A DNA stretch of 64,000 nt from Oryza sativa Japonica Group (Eukaryota; Streptophyta; Magnoliopsida; Poales; Poaceae), in assembly GCF_034140825.1 (NCBI RefSeq), contig NC_089037.1:1647501-1711500 (forward strand), written 5' to 3'. Below are positions 28,412-39,334 of the stretch, piece after piece. Numbering within the stretch: the stretch's first letter is position 1; every line of letters starts with the position of its first letter. The position numbers and the translations under genes were made by a program. The notes under the pieces were generated by a model. The model searched no databases and had not been told where the DNA came from. It saw only the letters and a list, made by a program, of their open reading frames with translations.

Positions 28412-31400
28412 CTACCGCCCCAGTTTCTTCATACTGCAAAAGAACAAATCATCACAAGAACAAGAGAACTAATCAGAACAAAACATGCAACTAATCAAAT
28501 CACAAAGCGCGAACAGCTTCTTCTCGGAAAATCAATCACCTGCAATTCCTAGGCACACTCCAGGTGACAGAATGCCGGTCACTCCCGGGCGTCGCCATGA
28601 ACCTCCTCCAGTCCTGGAGCATGAGCCCGAGGTCGTCGACCTTCCGGCGGAGGCCGACGCAGCAGTTGGCGTGCATGGTGCACACCGTGCTCAGATTCCG
28701 GCCGTGCTCGCAGAGGCCGGCGAAGAGGTCGGTGCTGAGGAACCTGATCCTGACGCCGAGGCGGGCGACGTAGGCGTCGCGCTTGATGAGGTTGAGCACG
28801 TCCTGGTCGTGGAGACCCGGGTGCCTCTCCCTCGCCGCGTACCAGTACCGGTAGAACGCCGCCGTCGCCGAGGTCGAGCGCACGTACGCGAACCCGCCGT
28901 TGGGGCTGTTGCTGAGGTCGTCCGGGTCGCCGGTGAAGTGGTCGCAGGCGATCTGGAAGTCGCCGTCGTGGTGCAGGTGCGGCAGCGGGTTCCTGAACCA
29001 CACGATGTCCGTGTCCTGACGAAACAAACCTTCACAAAGTTCAGACTTTGAACAAAAAGAATAGTATGTTCTTTGAGCAAAAGATTTGATTAGAAAAGCC
29101 ATTGTTTCGCTTACAATTGCTTACTATGGATCATAAGGAACACAACTTATAAGTGATAAAAAATATAATATATAGATAAAACTTTTATATCTATGTTCAT
29201 AACCATATAAAAATAAACTACATGAAAACCTTAAAATCAATTTTAAAATTAAGTTTTATTGTTTTTCTTCTCTTTTTACCGTGAAGATGAAGCTGTAGCC
29301 CTTGGCAAGAACGTGGCCGAGGAAATCGATGCGTCGCCACATCATCTTGAGGTAGCCGTCGGTCATGAAGTTCTTCTCGCCGGAGAAGTCGAAGCCATCG
29401 TCGGTGGTGAGGGCGAAGCAGTGGCGGTGGATCTGCAGGCAGCGGCGGTGCGCCGTGAGGTCGAGGGAGACCATGACGAGGTGGTCGAGGAGCCACCTCG
29501 TTTCGTCGCCGATCCGGAAGCTCTCGAGGAAGACGTCCACCACCGACCCGGGCTCCGCCCACGCCGAGTTCAGCGTCGTCAGGATCACCGTGCCGTTCGC
29601 CATCGCCGCCGCCCTCAGGACGCGTTCCAGCCTCGCGTCCTCACTGTTCTGCGTGCACAAGCACAACCTCATATATGTCACATTGATTAACTGTTACCTG
29701 CCGGAAATATGGTGTATAAAAAGAGGACATATTTGGTGAAAACAAGCTAAATGTGAAAACTCATGAAAATCATATCTAAAAATTTTGTAAATTTATGAAA
29801 AAACTACTAGAGATATGCGTAGATATGAAATACACTCTCACAAATCTTAAATCTAAACTCAACTTAGGGTGTGTTTGAGGAGAAGGGGATTGAGGAGATT
29901 GGGAAGATACGCAAAACGAGATGAGCTATTAGCTTATGATTAATTGAGTATTAACTATTTTAAATTTCAAAAATGGATTAATATGATTTTTTAAAGCAAT
30001 TTTCCTATAGAAAATTTTTACAAAAAACGCAAAAAAGAGAACATGTTGATTATAGAAAAATTAGGCCTGGATGCAGAGTGGGCCTAGCTCGCCGCGGACC
30101 GCGCGCGGGTCGAAGAGGAGCGACGCGCCGTGGATGACATGGTGAGGGTGGAGCGCAAAATGCGCCAAGCCCAACTAGCCGAAATCCAGGCGCGCGAGGA
30201 GGTCCTGGACTCCCTCATGCGGGATACGGAGGAGGAGCGGCAGGCGGCACTGATCGCCTCGAGCGTCCTGGACGAGGCGCTGGGCGACATCTGCCTCCAA
30301 TATGAGGCTCATGCCGAGGACCTGGAGAGGAGGATCCAGGACGCGCGCGGCATCCTCGACGCAGCTGCCGCCCAAGAGCGGCGGGCGTCAGAGGCTAACG
30401 CCTCTCTGCAGGCTCGGATGACGGCGCTCGAGGCTGAGCGCAAAGCCTTGGTGCCCTTGCCCTCACCCATAACTGTTTAGTAGTTTGGGAAACGTGCGCG
30501 CAGAAAACGAAACAAACAAACTCACTCTCTCACCCTCTCGAACGCTGCCTTAGTTTAAGAGAAATATAAATAAAAAAATTTCAGATGAATAGTGTGCTGT
30601 TACTATTGTGGCAGGTTTTTTTAAGAAAAAAAAATAGATGTTCAAATGTAACTACCATTCCTGTGTTTTTTACGACTAGTTTGAAATGAATGAAGTTTGC
30701 CGGATTTTCACATGAATCAGTCCAATTCCCGTGAAATTCTCTTTAAAAAATCCTCTATTTCAAAAGATGCCTTTGCCAATAGAAGAGATGTACTAGTCTG
30801 TTAATTTGATTGGCAGACAGTTTTTCATGTTGCTTTCTAAGAATGCCAACCATGCCAGTAATCTGGCATTTTGGCATGGATGTCGACTGTCAAAAAAAAG
30901 TTTTTAAGTGCCGTGGCCAATCAAACGCTGTAGGCCTGCTACAGGACGAGTAAAATTTCATTTCTGGGAGTGAATTCTCGGGTGCATGCATCACAGGGTT
31001 GAATTACATACTAACCTGGGAGCAAATTTCTGGCACGTTGCAATTGAATAATAGTGTTTCTAGAAAGAAGCCAAATGAGGAGGTTAACAGCACTCACATT
31101 GTCAACATAATTTACAGTTTAGACTAAAGCCTTACCATTTGAAAACAATTTGCGCGTTCGCGGAAATAAAAGCGTTCGCGAAAAAAAACAATTTGCAATT
31201 TGCGAAGGCACTGATCTTATCTCAAATTGGTGGATCTCCCGAATTCACCATCGCTCTCATCAGTTTTACTATTCTTCCTCTACAGTGGAGTATTTAACTA
31301 TTTACTACTGCTAACAATGAGGAATTTTAACCGTCCACCATTTTTGCACCCAAAAAAAAAATCAATGAGATGCAAAGAGGTGTTCCTGCATTTTCTGGTG

Positions 31401-31770
31401 ATCATGAACATGAATCACAAGCTGATTAAAGAAAAATAATTTTTGCCAACAAAAACAGCCTTCAGTTCAGCCGTACGTGACTGACAGACGTGTTCATCGT
31501 TTACGTATACACACCTTGATCATCCTAGAGGAAGAAGGCGGGCGAACAACTCACCACCGGGTCGACGTCGCCGCGCGGCGGCGCCGGCAGGGCGGCCGGC
31601 CGGAGGAACAGCCCCGCCGGCGACACGGCGGCGCGGTACAGCACGAGGCACGGGAGCGCGACGGCCGCCAGGAACAGCGCCGCCGTCTTCGCCCTCCTCA
31701 CCTGATCGCCCGCTCCAACTCCGGCGCCACCACCGCCGCCGCCGCCGCCGACCTCATCCGCCGTGGCCAT
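28412..31770 (-). CDS. GT77-like nucleotide-diphospho-sugar transferase
   Basis: Four exons (transcript order): 31770-31555, 29648-29280, 29015-28540 and 28433-28412. The product has 360 aa. It belongs to the plant family with the nucleotide-diphospho-sugar transferase domain (DUF271/PF03407, CAZy GT77-like), thought to act in the Golgi on cell-wall or glycoprotein glycans; donor and acceptor are unknown here. Visible: a short Gly-rich cytosolic N-terminus, one signal-anchor helix at about 29-48 and then the lumenal catalytic domain. The metal-binding DxD is DTD at 196-198, followed by IVWFRNPLPH. LHDQDVLNLI also fits the family. The last exon is only 22 nt and supplies SMKKLGR-stop; without it translation would stop at TGA 28536-28538 after NCR, while relatives read NCS here. 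Intron 1 (1.9 kb) holds a Tourist element with a captured fragment. Confidence 0.85.
29867..30549. mobile_element. Tourist/PIF-Harbinger MITE carrying foreign sequence
   Basis: TTA duplications lie at 29864-29866 and 30550-30552. The left end GGGTGTGTTTGAGGAG and the inverted right end GGCAGCGTTCGAGAGG form diverged terminal inverted repeats. The outer parts (29867 to about 30031 and about 30473-30549) match a common rice MITE family as I remember it, including AAATGGATTAATATGATTTT and GTTTGGGAAACGTGCGCGCA. About 440 bp of GC-rich sequence interrupts the middle. The element sits inside intron 1 of the GT77 gene. Confidence 0.8.
30032..30472 (+). pseudogene. Captured coding fragment with coiled coil, possibly gag-derived
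   Basis: An open plus-strand frame of about 130 codons (about 30092-30480) is rich in Glu, Arg, Ala and Gln with heptad spacing, for example VEEERRAVDD and AEDLERRIQDARGIL. It has no start of its own family and ends in the MITE sequence. The composition resembles the coiled-coil part of gag-like proteins of rice Ty3/gypsy elements, but a host gene source is also possible. It is a fragment only, GC-rich compared with the surrounding intron. Confidence 0.5.
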
Positions 31771-33167
31771 GCGAGATCAGACGTATGCGCGCGTTACACC
31801 GGCCACCGGAAAAGGGTTTTAACGTGTTCGCGGGGGGAATGGCTCGCGGCGGCTCCAGCGTGCGCGACCCAATGGCCGTTTCGCGCGTATTTGTAGGCAT
31901 GGATGGCTTGGATTTCCCGGAAAAAAAATCGCGCCCGATCGATCGAGTCTGTCACGGTGGAATTCCTTCCACTGGTTCGGTCGGTCATCCGGAACAGCGT
32001 GGCGCGGTGATCAAATTGCTCCAACCAAAACATGGACCGGGGCTTCCGAAACCGTCAAACGGAACCAAATCCCCCCCAAATTTCCGTCGCATTTACTTCC
32101 ACTTGTTTTTTGCTTTTTCCTATCTGGGAGCTAGATTACTTTCAGGGTAAGAATGAAATTAGGAGCTCCGCCACTAGCCGCCCGCCGTGTGAAGTTCTAA
32201 GTTTTGAACCTTCGTTTTCCCTTGTTGAGCCAATGTTGTACGACTAAACTGTGGGCTTTTAGTGCCTCTGACGAAGAGCAAATATTGCTCAACATGTTCG
32301 GGAAGCAAGCTAGTCGATCTGAATTCAGATTACTTTATCTGGTGGTGACACCGATTGTTGCAATTCTGTCTAAAGTTCAGATCAACTACATGTATTCCTG
32401 AACTGGCTTGTAGTTGTAGACGCCGTAAAAGTACCAACTGCATGACTTTTTCTCAGATATACTCCTACTACAAAAAGGTAACTTGGGTTAGGCTTTATAC
32501 TGCATTTGTTGCCCATGTGCACCAATGAGCTTAGTTTGATTTTGTCTGCACTTTACTGTTCAATCCGCGTGAAGCACTGTGACATATGTCCGTGTAGAAG
32601 CTGACAATTCATGCATGCTACTACTCCATTTCAACAGAAGAGAAACGTACAACCTTGAACCTGGTACAAATTTCCCCTGTATTTACAGTACACATGAAGA
32701 GAATGGAGAAGAACATGCCCACTAAATTTGGGCTCATAAAAGCTAGCCACAGACCTACGGTACTGAAGCTTGAATTTGCCACTTCAAAAAGGCTAAGCTG
32801 TTGCTTGGTGCCTTGGTTGCTTCCATTGAAGAAAGTTAAGGTGTGTTATTTCTGCCTGATCTCTTTTTTTTTTTTTGCGGGGAAATTTCTGCCTGATCTC
32901 TGTACGTATAACCGCATGAGGTGCAGAAATTCGGGGCATCGAGATTCGTGCTTTCTCCAGGATTGGTGAATAGCTAATCTGAATAAGAGGCCCATATGTG
33001 AAAGCAGCTCGCGGCCCAAGAGAAAAACTATATGAGCTGCCTGAATAAGAGGCCCATATATGAGCTGCCTTGTTGGGCCTAAAACTACATCAAAATCAGG
33101 CGACAAAACGGCCCACAAAGCCCACAAAGGCCCAAACATCTCACGCTGCCACGCACGCACGCACGCT
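31771..33167. other. Spacer between GT77 and GARP genes
   Basis: The first 300 bp hold the GT77 promoter (minus strand), GC-rich and without a clear TATA. From 31920 to 32900 nothing was recognised. At 32979-33135 there is a cluster of GGCCCA/GGGCC motifs, including two copies of CTGAATAAGAGGCCCATAT (32979-32997 and 33041-33059). This is just 3' of the GARP gene stop and may hold its 3' UTR and polyadenylation region. Confidence 0.4.
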
Positions 33168-36100
33168 CTACGAGTCAAGCGTGGAGAGCGACAAGTCGAG
33201 GCTGATCCGGCTTCCCGACGACGACGACGTCGTCGACGAGACCAGGCTGCCGCCGGCGCCGGCGCATCCCGTGTCCAACGCCAGCGAGAGCGAGAGCGAG
33301 CAGCCGTCGTCGTGCTCGCCGTCCGGCGCCACGCCGTTGTTGCTCGCGGCGGCGGCGGCGGCCGGTTCGAACCACACCGAGCGATACGACGACGAGGGGC
33401 GCGCCTCCGCGCGGCCGCCGCCGCCGCCGCCGCCGCAGCTCGCCGTTGGCGGCGCGACGCGGTGTGGGGCAAACGTGCCGACCTGCATGAACAGCGCCAC
33501 GTGGTAATTAATCAGCGGTTAAAGTGAACTTTTACTGTTGATTTTTTTTTCCTTACGACAAAAAGGGAAAGGTAGGGACTATCCGGCTGTTCACTTCGAG
33601 CTTTTGTGACTTTTTGGAGTGATTGGAGGGAAGCAAGCTACTGTGAATGTTTTATGTGTCGCAAAGCTGCAGAGACTAGACATGAAAAAAAAAGAAAAGA
33701 AAAAGGCACTACCATGCATCACCAATTCACCATGGGTTTGTGCATGGCTGCATGTATGCACTGCACGAACGTCGACGCACACAAACACTTTAATTTGCAG
33801 GGGAACGGGCTAGCTACTGTGTTTGGACAGACTGAGACAGAGTAGTGGATTGATGATCCAATCCATCCATCCATACGATTTGTCCCTCTGAATCTCTGAT
33901 CGATCACTAGTGAATCACATCCATGGATAGCCGAGAAAGACTACTACTAGTACTATTACTGGGAGTAGGATATGAGGAGGCCGGAGTACCTGAAAAGGGA
34001 TGTTGTCATCGCTGCCGCAGCAGCAGGCAGCAGGAGGAGGAAGACGAGGAGGAGGAGGCCCCGATGTCACCACGAACCCCAAGAATTTCAGCTTGGAGGA
34101 AGAGCTGTACCGAGGTGCGGCGTAGCACTGTGATCCGCCATCGCCGCCGGCTGCTGCAGCAGCAGCGCCCGGCGGCATCGTCGTCGTCCTCTGGCTGCGT
34201 ACATAGTAGCACTGCAGGCTCGTCGACGGTGACATGTCGCTCTCACGTATTCCATGGCCTCTGAGACGCAGCAGCTGCAGCTGGCTAATTCTGGGGCTCG
34301 TGCTCGCGTTCGCGTCGTCGTCTACCTCCTCCGGCCTCCCACCACGTCGTCGTCGCGTCTCCGTCGCAGATGCTGCGGCGTCGTCCCTGCAGCTGCGTAC
34401 ATTGGGCGCGGCAATGCGTGCGCGCGTGCCTGGTTCGTCAATATTCATGCCACTGCTGCAGGAGAGAGAGAGAGATAGAGGAAAAAGGGAATAGAAATGG
34501 GAAACATGCATGCGTGTGTGCAGCGTGCCAGCGTGCAAAACTAGTGTCGCACTAGTGACAAATGGGGCTAACTATGCATGCAGATCTAGTTTCAGTGTGA
34601 CTGACTTTGTGTGTTCGAGATGTTTTTAACTTTCTATGGTGTTTGAGATGCCACTTTGTCCATTACTTTCTGCAACTTAATTTGTATTGGGATATAGTAG
34701 TATATGTGGAAGTACTTCAAATAACAAATCTGACGACATAATTCTCAAAAAGAAAATCTTGATGCTTTAAATTAGATTGGTGGACATATTCTAGGGTGTC
34801 AAGAAGTTCTATAATACCTAGTGCATTTTAGTTATGTAAAATTCACCAAAGGAAAAGAAGAATATAAGAAGCTCGTTCAATAAAACAATAATACGTTAGG
34901 CCCTGTTTGAGAGGCTTCTGACAGTTGTAATTTGTCTTATAAAAACCTATATCTTTCCAAACAGTATAGATACTCAGATTCTGAGTAACCAATAGCTACA
35001 AGATCTACAAAATGCACTAGAATCTATAAGCTAAAAAACTAAGCCCTTCTCATATTTTCATCAGCTGTATCTATGAATTTTAAGCTCCATCTAAATAATC
35101 ATTGTGTTTTAAGGTTTCTAGTTATTTTAAATTGTACTAATGGGGTCCACAACTATAAATGCTCCTATAACAGAACAAAGTTTGTCAAAACATTCTAATA
35201 AAAGAACTAGTACCACTATATTCTTCTCAAAACATACCCGTGGATATAATACGAATTGCTTGTTATAGCCATGCAAACATCACGGCTTTGTTCACTTTAT
35301 AGTCATTTTCAATCTTTCCAAAATTTATCATTGCCAAAATTTCAACAAGTTAGAAACATTAATTACCAAGATTTAGTAGGATAGGCTAATATAATGTAGT
35401 CAATTATCTAGGCATGACAAATATTTTATAACAAACTAAATTTTGTCACACAGTTGTCAATTTTATCAAATAATGATATGAGTTAAAATGACATAAATCT
35501 GAACAGGCCCCACATCAAGTAAGTATTACTATGTCCATTCTAAAATAATACAAGAATTTGTGGCTACACAAATGGATACAAGTAAGACATCCCTTTGCTT
35601 ATTACTAGTAGCCTTTTTTTTTTCAAGTTTTTCACTTATCTAGAAATATTGATGGGATGCCTCAAGATGTTGCATCCTATAAAAAATCAACTTCTAACAA
35701 CGTATATAGTTAGATATTTAGGGGGTGTTTACATCTAGGGGTGTAAAGTTTTGGCGTATCACATCGGGTATTATATAGGGTCTCGCATGGGGTATTTGGG
35801 CACTGGTAAAAAAACTAATTATAGAATCCGTCAGTAAACCGCGAGACGAATTTATTAAGCCTAAATAACTTGTCATTAGCAAATGTTTACTGTAGCACCA
35901 CATTGTTAAATCATGGAGCAACTAGGCTTAAAAGATTCATCTCGTAAATTAGTCGCAATCTGTGTAATTAGTTATATTTTTAGCCTATATTTAATACTTC
36001 ATGCAAGTGTTCAAACATTCGATGTGATAGTTTAATTCACACCAAACTTTCCCCAAACTTAACTTTCCATCACATCACATCACATCACATCTAAAATTTT

Positions 36101-38167
36101 TCTACTCACATAAACTCCTAACTTTTTTTTCCAAACTATCAACTTTCCTCAAACTTCTCCCTAATTTTAGGAACTAAACACAATCTAATTGAATATTTGA
36201 ATTAGAGGGTAAAGTGAATGCAAAATGATGGTTTTAAACTGTTGACATTATTCGTGATAAGAATTGCTCATGATGTGACTGATGGCTCATAGATTGACAG
36301 AGCATAAACTGATTGCTCCAAATAAAGGGCAATGACCTTTTCAGTTGGAGGTGAAGCAGTGGCTCCTTTCTAGGCTTTGGGGAGTGGCAGCTGCAGCAAG
36401 GGACATCACACTCATCATGATCACACTGCTGCATATCAGTCCAAACTTCCACACCACCTCCATATGTGTGCTCCTGATCCACCTGTTGCACCTGTATCCC
36501 TGATCACAAGATTGGCAAAAGAAGAATGGTTTTAGGTGGTGTTTAGATCAGGGACTTAACTTTAGTCCATGTTTTTAGACACTAATTTAGAGTATTAAAT
36601 ATAGACTACTTACAAAACTAATTACATAAATAAAAGCTAATTCACGAGACAAATTTTTTAAACCTAATTAATCTATAATTAGAGAATGTTTACTGTAGCA
36701 TCACATAGGCTAATCATGGATTAATTAGGCTCATTAGATTCGTCTCGCAAATTAGTCCAAGATTATGGATGAGTTTTATTAATAGTCTACGTTTAATATT
36801 TATAATTAATTTTCAAACATCCGATGTGATAGGGACTTAAAAGTTTTAGTCCCATCTAAACAGGGCCTTAGGTTTTTCTTTCCTTAGCTTTCCTCCTCTC
36901 ATGGAGTACTGGAGTTACTAGTAGCAGCTGCATGCAGCATTAGGATAAAGGAACTAACACTGTATAGCCCAAAGAATTAGTATAAAAAATTTCAAAGAAT
37001 TGTTATATTTTGAGAAGTGTGCCATCCATGCACACATGCATCTGCATACAAGCAAGTGTGCCCAACAGTTCTTCTTTAATGGCGAAATAAGGTGCTTAAG
37101 ACCTTAACACTACTCTGACTAGCCTGTGATTAACAACCTTCAAGACTAGTAGCATCGACAAGAAAATGCATCTTCCTGCATTATGTATGCATCGGTGGTT
37201 AATAAGAATTGTGACTAACTGGGGTCTGTATATTCTTCACAGTTTTAGCAGTGAGGAATGTAGAGTACTGTAGTAGCTATATTTGGAGACTCTGCAGTTC
37301 AGGACCAACAAGATAGACACGTCTCGGGGAATATATCCTTTTTACTTCAAACTTTTGTTTGTTGAAAAAAGCAGAGCTCTGCCTGAACCATTCCTGGCAG
37401 GCAAAAATACCTATAGAAGTAGCTAGTCAAAGCCAACACATTGCAAAGCAAAGTTAAAAGAAAAAAACAAAAGAATGTACGTGTATAAAAGTATGTACGT
37501 AATGTTTATAATACATATATAAACATTCCAAGATCATTCAAAGCAAAGTACCTTGCATTCCAAGATCATTCCTCATGTTCCTGTACATCTGCTCCAAAGA
37601 ACATAAAACAACATTAGTGATACTACTAAAAAGGAAGCAGGAGAAGCAACCGAAGAAGAAGACAAGTCACAAGGACATGAGACATATAAGGCCAACACTG
37701 ATAATTAAACTACACCTGAAGATGGCTTTTGACATGAGATATGGTGAGTCCTCCCACTCCCATCAGCTGCAAAACTCGCTTCGGTGTAGCCTCTGCACAT
37801 CACACCCACACACCAACATGAGAAAGATAAAAACCTCTGGTACTCATATGAAAATGGAGCTTAGAACTAGCTATAGAGAAGAAACATGCAAACAAATATA
37901 TAGAACTAGAAAGAGAGTAGGAAAAGATGCAGATAAACCCCAAGCTAGTATGATCAAGACACATCACACATATGAGATGAGCTAGATGAGGATGAGGTCG
38001 ACGAAGAACATACTGTCCTGGCCGCCGAGCTTGTGAATGGCATGGACGAAGCAGTGGTGCAGGTCAGGCGTCCAGCGTAGCCGCGGCACCTTGGATCGGT
38101 TGTACTGCCTGACGCCGCCGTTCCTCTCCCTGCCGCCGCCCACCATTGCCGCCCTCACCATGGTCAT
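33168..38167 (-). CDS. GARP (G2-like, MYB-related) transcription factor with EAR motifs
   Basis: Six exons (transcript order): 38167-38014, 37792-37716, 37588-37552, 36499-36337, 34455-33990 and 33482-33168. The product has 403 aa. The GARP DNA-binding domain spans about 26-83: KVPRLRWTPDLHHCFVHAI, then KATPKRVLQLMGVGGLTISH and VKSHLQMYRNM, the classic SHLQMY signature. It lacks a receiver domain, so it is not a B-type response regulator; the GMQGIQVQQVD run after the domain fits the small KANADI-like/At2g40260-type GARP group. Two LxLxL-type repression motifs lie near the C-terminus: SLSLSLAL at about 360-368 and SLDLSLSTL at about 393-401. They suggest a repressor that recruits TOPLESS-type corepressors. 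The long exon 5 encodes low-complexity Pro/Ala/Ser sequence. Exon 5 has a NAGNAG acceptor (Ser optional). The target genes are unknown. Confidence 0.9.
35284..35509. mobile_element. Degenerate Tourist-like MITE in GARP intron 4
   Basis: The left end GGCTTTGTTCACTTTATAGT and the inverted right end GGCCTGTTCAGATTTATGTC are related to the element at 26351-26547. The target duplication is no longer clear, so this is an older copy. Confidence 0.6.
35721..36186. mobile_element. MITE (GTTTACTGTAGCA family) in GARP intron 4
   Basis: The left end is GGGGGTGTTTACATC and the right end, inverted, GATTGTGTTTAGTTCC. The interior holds the conserved words GTTTACTGTAGCA, TTAGTCGCAATCTGTG and CATTCGATGTGATAG found in many rice MITEs. 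It lies 150 bp downstream of exon 4 and shares its core, in the same orientation, with the element at 36535-36867. Confidence 0.7.
36535..36867. mobile_element. Tourist-like MITE in GARP intron 3
   Basis: TTA lies on both sides (36532-36534 and 36868-36870). The ends are GGTGGTGTTTAGATCAGGGA and the inverted GGCCCTGTTTAGATGGGACT. The internal core, with GTTTACTGTAGCATCACATA and CATCCGATGTGATAG, is shared with 35721-36186. It begins only 35 bp upstream of the acceptor of exon 4. Confidence 0.88.
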
Positions 38168-38415
38168 CTCTCACAACCTCTCGATCGATCGTTCGATCAA
38201 CAGCACAATGTCAAGATCGACTTGCAGCGATCGATCAAACAAACAAACAAAACCAGCTATATGCTCATCATCGTCATCATCATCCAGGCAGCTAATTAAG
38301 CTAACCAGTCACTTCGCACATATATATATCACTTCACACACGAATGTATAACTGTGTATATAGTTGTTGTACACACACACGAGTGACCTGCAAACAGACA
38401 GCTAGCTAGCCCGGC

Positions 38416-38423
38416 TTATATAA
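38416..38423 (-). promoter_or_regulatory. TATA box of the GARP gene
   Basis: The minus strand reads TTATATAA at this place, about 250 bp before the start codon at 38167. A transcription start near 38390 would give a 5' leader of about 220 nt. Inferred from position. Confidence 0.6.
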
Positions 38424-39077
38424 CGCTGCAGCTTCTCATCAACTTGTAGAGCTATAGAGAGAGAGAAGCTAGTGTTAAATTGAATGAGGTGTAGAGGAGG
38501 TTGCAGGGGCAATGGTGGGGAGAGGGGAGAGAAGAGCAGGAAGAGACAAAAGGTTGGAGACAAAGAAGGTGTTCAGATGCGGTCAGGGCATATGCCTCCC
38601 CGTAGGAGGGGATAATAATGAGATTGGAGCAGGGCTGTTGACCCGAGCCGAGATGAAGACACCGGGGAGCAAAGCATGCCAAGTTTTCCGCCTGTATTGC
38701 CACTGACATATGTACTGTATGCACCTGGCTTCTCTCCCCCCTCTGCCTGCCTTCCTGCCTGCTTTTGCTACCTGTAGGCACGAGCACCTTGAATTCATTT
38801 CATTTCATTGCACCACCATTCTGAATATTTCTGATCCCTCACCCTCACCCCAGCCAGCCTTGTTTTCTTCCTATCATGGGTCAGTTCCCCTCTCACTTGA
38901 GAATTACTAATTTAACCACTTGAGAGTAATTCAGTTTTGAATAGTGGCTTAATAGTTAATAACCAATACTTCCATCCGTTTTTAAATATTTGATATCATC
39001 GGTTACTACCATAAAATGGTTAGATTAGGATGTACGGAATTTTTATGCTTATGTCTAATAGGTATTGCACTATAGTA
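38424..39077. other. GARP upstream region
   Basis: Promoter-side sequence with mixed GA-rich (38455-38480) and CT-rich (38740-38760) stretches. No gene was recognised; the frames at 38452-38910 overlap on both strands and show no family motif. Confidence 0.4.
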
Positions 39078-39332
39078 CTCCCTCCGTCCCAAATTATAAG
39101 ACGTTCTTATTTTTAGGAAAATTAAAGTCGATAACTTTTGATTAATAATCATAGCAAACATATCTACGCTAAGTATTATACATATTATATCACTAGATTT
39201 ATATTTTAAAGTACTTTCGTATGATGCTAATTTCGTATTCATTTGGAACATAAAATAGAATAAATTAACGGTCAAAGTATATAATTAAAAATCGTGTAAA
39301 AATATAAGCCTTATAATTTGGGCTGGAGGGAG
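39078..39332. mobile_element. Stowaway MITE
   Basis: The left end CTCCCTCCGTCCCAAATTAT and the inverted right end CTCCCTCCAGCCCAAATTAT are flanked by TA on both sides (39076-39077 and 39333-39334). The interior is AT-rich. Confidence 0.9.
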
Positions 39333-39334
39333 TA

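Noticed and set aside
28485-29690. Long plus-strand frames
   Set aside because: They are antisense to GT77 exons 2 and 3, produced by GC-rich third positions.
33060-33527. Plus-strand frames over the GARP last exon
   Set aside because: The minus strand gives a phase-correct terminal exon with two EAR motifs; the plus frames are GC shadows.
37021-37560. Candidate microRNA hairpins near the GARP gene
   Set aside because: Short palindromes occur, but no known plant miRNA sequence was recognised, and nearby MITEs explain most foldbacks.
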